Source: Betaproteobacteria bacterium (GTDB lineage: Bacteria; Pseudomonadota; Gammaproteobacteria; Burkholderiales; SG8-39). Taken from it: a stretch of 9,047 nucleotides of DNA. A program made the position numbers and the translations under genes. The stretch is taken from positions 1-9,047 of the forward strand of contig JAFAGU010000116.1 in the NCBI GenBank assembly GCA_019237595.1, read 5' to 3'. This document shows positions 6,230 to 9,047 of this stretch, piece after piece. Within the stretch, counting starts at the first letter, position 1. Each line of letters opens with the position of its first letter. Under the pieces are notes generated by a model that was not told the DNA's origin, did no database searches, and saw only the letters and a list, made by a program, of their open reading frames with translations.

Positions 6230-7008
6230 CAGCGGCGGCGCGTCCAGGAAGGCTTGCGCTTCTCGAGGAAGGAGGCGATGCCTTCCTTTCCTTCGGCGGA
6301 GGCGCGGATCTCGGCGATCCGCCGCGCGGTTTCGCCGACCAGGGCATCGTCGAGCGCTCGGCCCGACACGGCGCGGATGAGCGCCTTGATCTTCGCCAGC
6401 GCCTCGGGGCCGCCGGCCAGCAGGTGCCCGAGCAGCTCGTCGATCGTGCCATCGAGATTTTCCGCGGGCACGAGGAGCGAAAGGAGTCCGATCCGGTGGG
6501 CTTCCTCGGCGCCGAAGACCTCGGCGGTGAGGAAATAGCGGCGTGCCGCACGCTGCCCTATGGCGCGCAGGACGTGAGGGCTGATCGTCGCGGGCGAAAG
6601 CCCGAGCTTCGCCTCGGAGAAGCAGAACTTCGCGTCCGCCGTGCCCACGGCGATGTCGCACGCTGCGACGAGGCCGGTGCCGCCGGCGAAGGCGGGGCCG
6701 TGCACCCGGGCGATCGTCGGCTTGGGCAGCCGGTCGAGCTCCGCGAGCATGTCCGCCAGTCCTTGCGCATCGGCGAGGTTCTGCTCATGGCTGAAACCCG
6801 CCATGCGTTTCATCCAGTTGAGGTCGGCACCCGCGCAGAACGCCGCGCCGTTTCCGGCAAGCACTACCGCGCGGACCGAGGAATCGTTCTTCGCTTTCGC
6901 GAGCGCGTTCGTGACTTCGGAAATGAGGCGATCGTCGAAGGCGTTGCGAACCTCCGGCCGGTCGAGCGTGATCCGGGCGACGCCATCCTTCGTTTCGTAA
7001 AGGAGCAT
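6229..7008 (-). CDS. liuC: 3-methylglutaconyl-CoA hydratase (crotonase family)
   Basis: Predicted to hydrate 3-methylglutaconyl-CoA, made by the carboxylase encoded on both sides of it, to HMG-CoA. It has 259 residues, normal for a crotonase. Oxyanion-hole segments are GAAFCAGADLNWM (54-66), where the LNWM run is typical of this hydratase group, and RVHGPAFAGGTGLVAACDI (101-119). The first catalytic glutamate is present as Glu132 in FCFSEAKLGLSPATIS. The position of the second (rat Glu164) is Arg157 in QRAARRYFLTAE; as I recall this is shared by bacterial LiuC proteins, so it is not a defect. It starts at the ATG at 7006-7008 behind a good ribosome binding site, 12 bp after the beta-subunit stop, and ends in a one-base TGATG overlap with the alpha-subunit gene. 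The position between the two carboxylase genes is the usual liuB-liuC-liuD arrangement. Confidence 0.93.
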   Translation of the reverse strand: MLLYETKDGVARITLDRPEVRNAFDDRLISEVTNALAKAKNDSSVRAVVLAGNGAAFCAGADLNWMKRMAGFSHEQNLADAQGLADMLAELDRLPKPTIARVHGPAFAGGTGLVAACDIAVGTADAKFCFSEAKLGLSPATISPHVLRAIGQRAARRYFLTAEVFGAEEAHRIGLLSLLVPAENLDGTIDELLGHLLAGGPEALAKIKALIRAVSGRALDDALVGETARRIAEIRASAEGKEGIASFLEKRKPSWTRRR

Positions 7009-7015
7009 GGCCTCG

Positions 7016-7020
7016 CTTCC

Positions 7021-7022
<2 letters not shown>
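7016..7022 (-). promoter_or_regulatory. Ribosome binding site of liuC
   Basis: On the - strand AAGGAAG ends 7 bases before the liuC ATG and overlaps the TAA stop of the beta-subunit gene. It is the only gap between genes in this operon, and it favours this ATG as the start. Confidence 0.6.
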
Positions 7023-8603
<1,581 letters not shown>

Positions 8604-8607
<4 letters not shown>

Positions 8608-9047
8608 GGCGCCGAGCCTTCCTCTAGCTCGCGCCCGATCACCATGCGCTGGATGTCGTTGGCGCCTTCATAGATCTGCGTCACGCGCACGTCGCGCCAG
8701 AGCCGCTCGACCCGAAAGTCGGCCACGTAGCCGTAGCCGCCATGGATCTGGATCGCGTTCGAGCAGACTTCTTCGGCCATCTCGGAGGCGAAGAGCTTCG
8801 CCATCGAGGCTTCCTTGATGCACGGCTGCCCGGCGTCGCGCAGGGCGGCGGCGTGCAGGTAAAGACGACGCGCCGCTTCTATGCGAGTCGCCATGTCCGC
8901 CAGCCGGAAGTTGATCGCCTGGTGCTCGAAGAGCGCTTTCCCCATGCTCTTGCGCTCGCGCGCATAGGCGAGGGCCGCGGAAAGCGCGGCCCGCGCGACG
9001 CCGGTCGCCTGCGCCGCGACGTTGATGCGGCCGGACTCCAGGTTGGC
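8604..9047 (-). CDS. Acyl-CoA dehydrogenase, C-terminal part (runs off the right edge)
   Basis: The last 147 codons of an FAD-dependent acyl-CoA dehydrogenase; full-length members have about 380-390 residues, so roughly 40% is present. The frame stays open to the window edge, so the Met at 8945 is internal, not the start. Visible are the ANLESGRINVAAQATG helix, the FAD-contacting region with FEHQAINFRLADMA, and the C-terminal QIHGGYGYVADFRVERLWRDVR followed by QIYEGANDIQRMVIG. The Glu of YEG (codon 8667-8669) is the catalytic base position of short/medium-chain enzymes. Isovaleryl-CoA dehydrogenase uses a glutamate in the earlier helix instead, where this protein has Gly (codon 9030-9032). 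So although it sits in the liuA position, it looks like a general acyl-CoA dehydrogenase, and I leave the symbol empty. Its stop overlaps the liuB start by 4 bp, so it is part of the operon. Confidence 0.92.
8617..8624 (-). promoter_or_regulatory. Ribosome binding site of liuB
   Basis: On the - strand GAGGAAGG lies 9 bases before the GTG at 8605-8607, inside the end of the upstream dehydrogenase gene. It supports the non-ATG start. Confidence 0.6.

Noticed and set aside
4310..6538. 742-codon open frame on the + strand opposite the carboxylase alpha subunit
   Set aside because: Same shadow effect; no family resemblance and no ribosome binding context, while the - strand frame has all biotin carboxylase and biotinyl motifs.
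6230..6661. Upstream extension of the carboxylase alpha-subunit frame
   Set aside because: Homology begins exactly at MFGKILVANRGEIA (ATG at 6229); the extension is a shadow of liuC.

Overview
The window is a stretch of GC-rich, tightly packed bacterial DNA. The gene content and protein flavour suggest a proteobacterium, most likely a betaproteobacterium (Burkholderiales-like). That placement is an inference from protein resemblance and base composition, because no rRNA or other marker gene is present. There are no RNA genes, CRISPR arrays, or complete mobile elements.

Left part (1-3240): a 3' fragment of a LivF-type branched-chain ABC transporter ATPase (from about 126) is followed, with a short overlap, by a PaaK-like AMP-binding acyl/aryl-CoA ligase on the + strand. 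A DsbA-fold 2-hydroxychromene-2-carboxylate (HCCA) isomerase-like protein lies on the - strand and meets the ligase tail to tail. It is transcribed divergently from a crotonase-family protein on the + strand, with only 33 bp between the two start codons. The first ~127 bp do not continue the LivF protein in any frame, so the ATPase is cut by an insertion or by a contig-end chimera.

Right part (3202-9047, all - strand): an operon for the lower leucine/isovalerate pathway. In transcription order it holds an acyl-CoA dehydrogenase (3' part only, running off the right edge), the carboxyltransferase (beta) subunit of methylcrotonyl-CoA carboxylase, a 3-methylglutaconyl-CoA hydratase, the biotin-carrying alpha subunit of the carboxylase, 3-hydroxy-3-methylglutaryl-CoA lyase, and a small four-cysteine DUF1289 protein. 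Four of the five junctions are 1-4 bp start/stop overlaps (GTGA, TGATG, ATGA, GTGA) and the fifth is a 12-bp gap, so the genes look translationally coupled. Together the enzymes convert 3-methylcrotonyl-CoA through 3-methylglutaconyl-CoA and HMG-CoA to acetyl-CoA and acetoacetate.

Most of the window is recognisable metabolism, and I see no clear new defence or mobile system. The best leads are these: the acyl-CoA dehydrogenase in the liuA position has the short/medium-chain-type catalytic glutamate and not the isovaleryl-CoA type; the small DUF1289 protein is coupled to HMG-CoA lyase; the orphan crotonase lacks one of the two hydratase glutamates; the PaaK-like ligase has a non-canonical nucleotide-binding loop; and the LivF gene is abruptly disrupted at the left edge.
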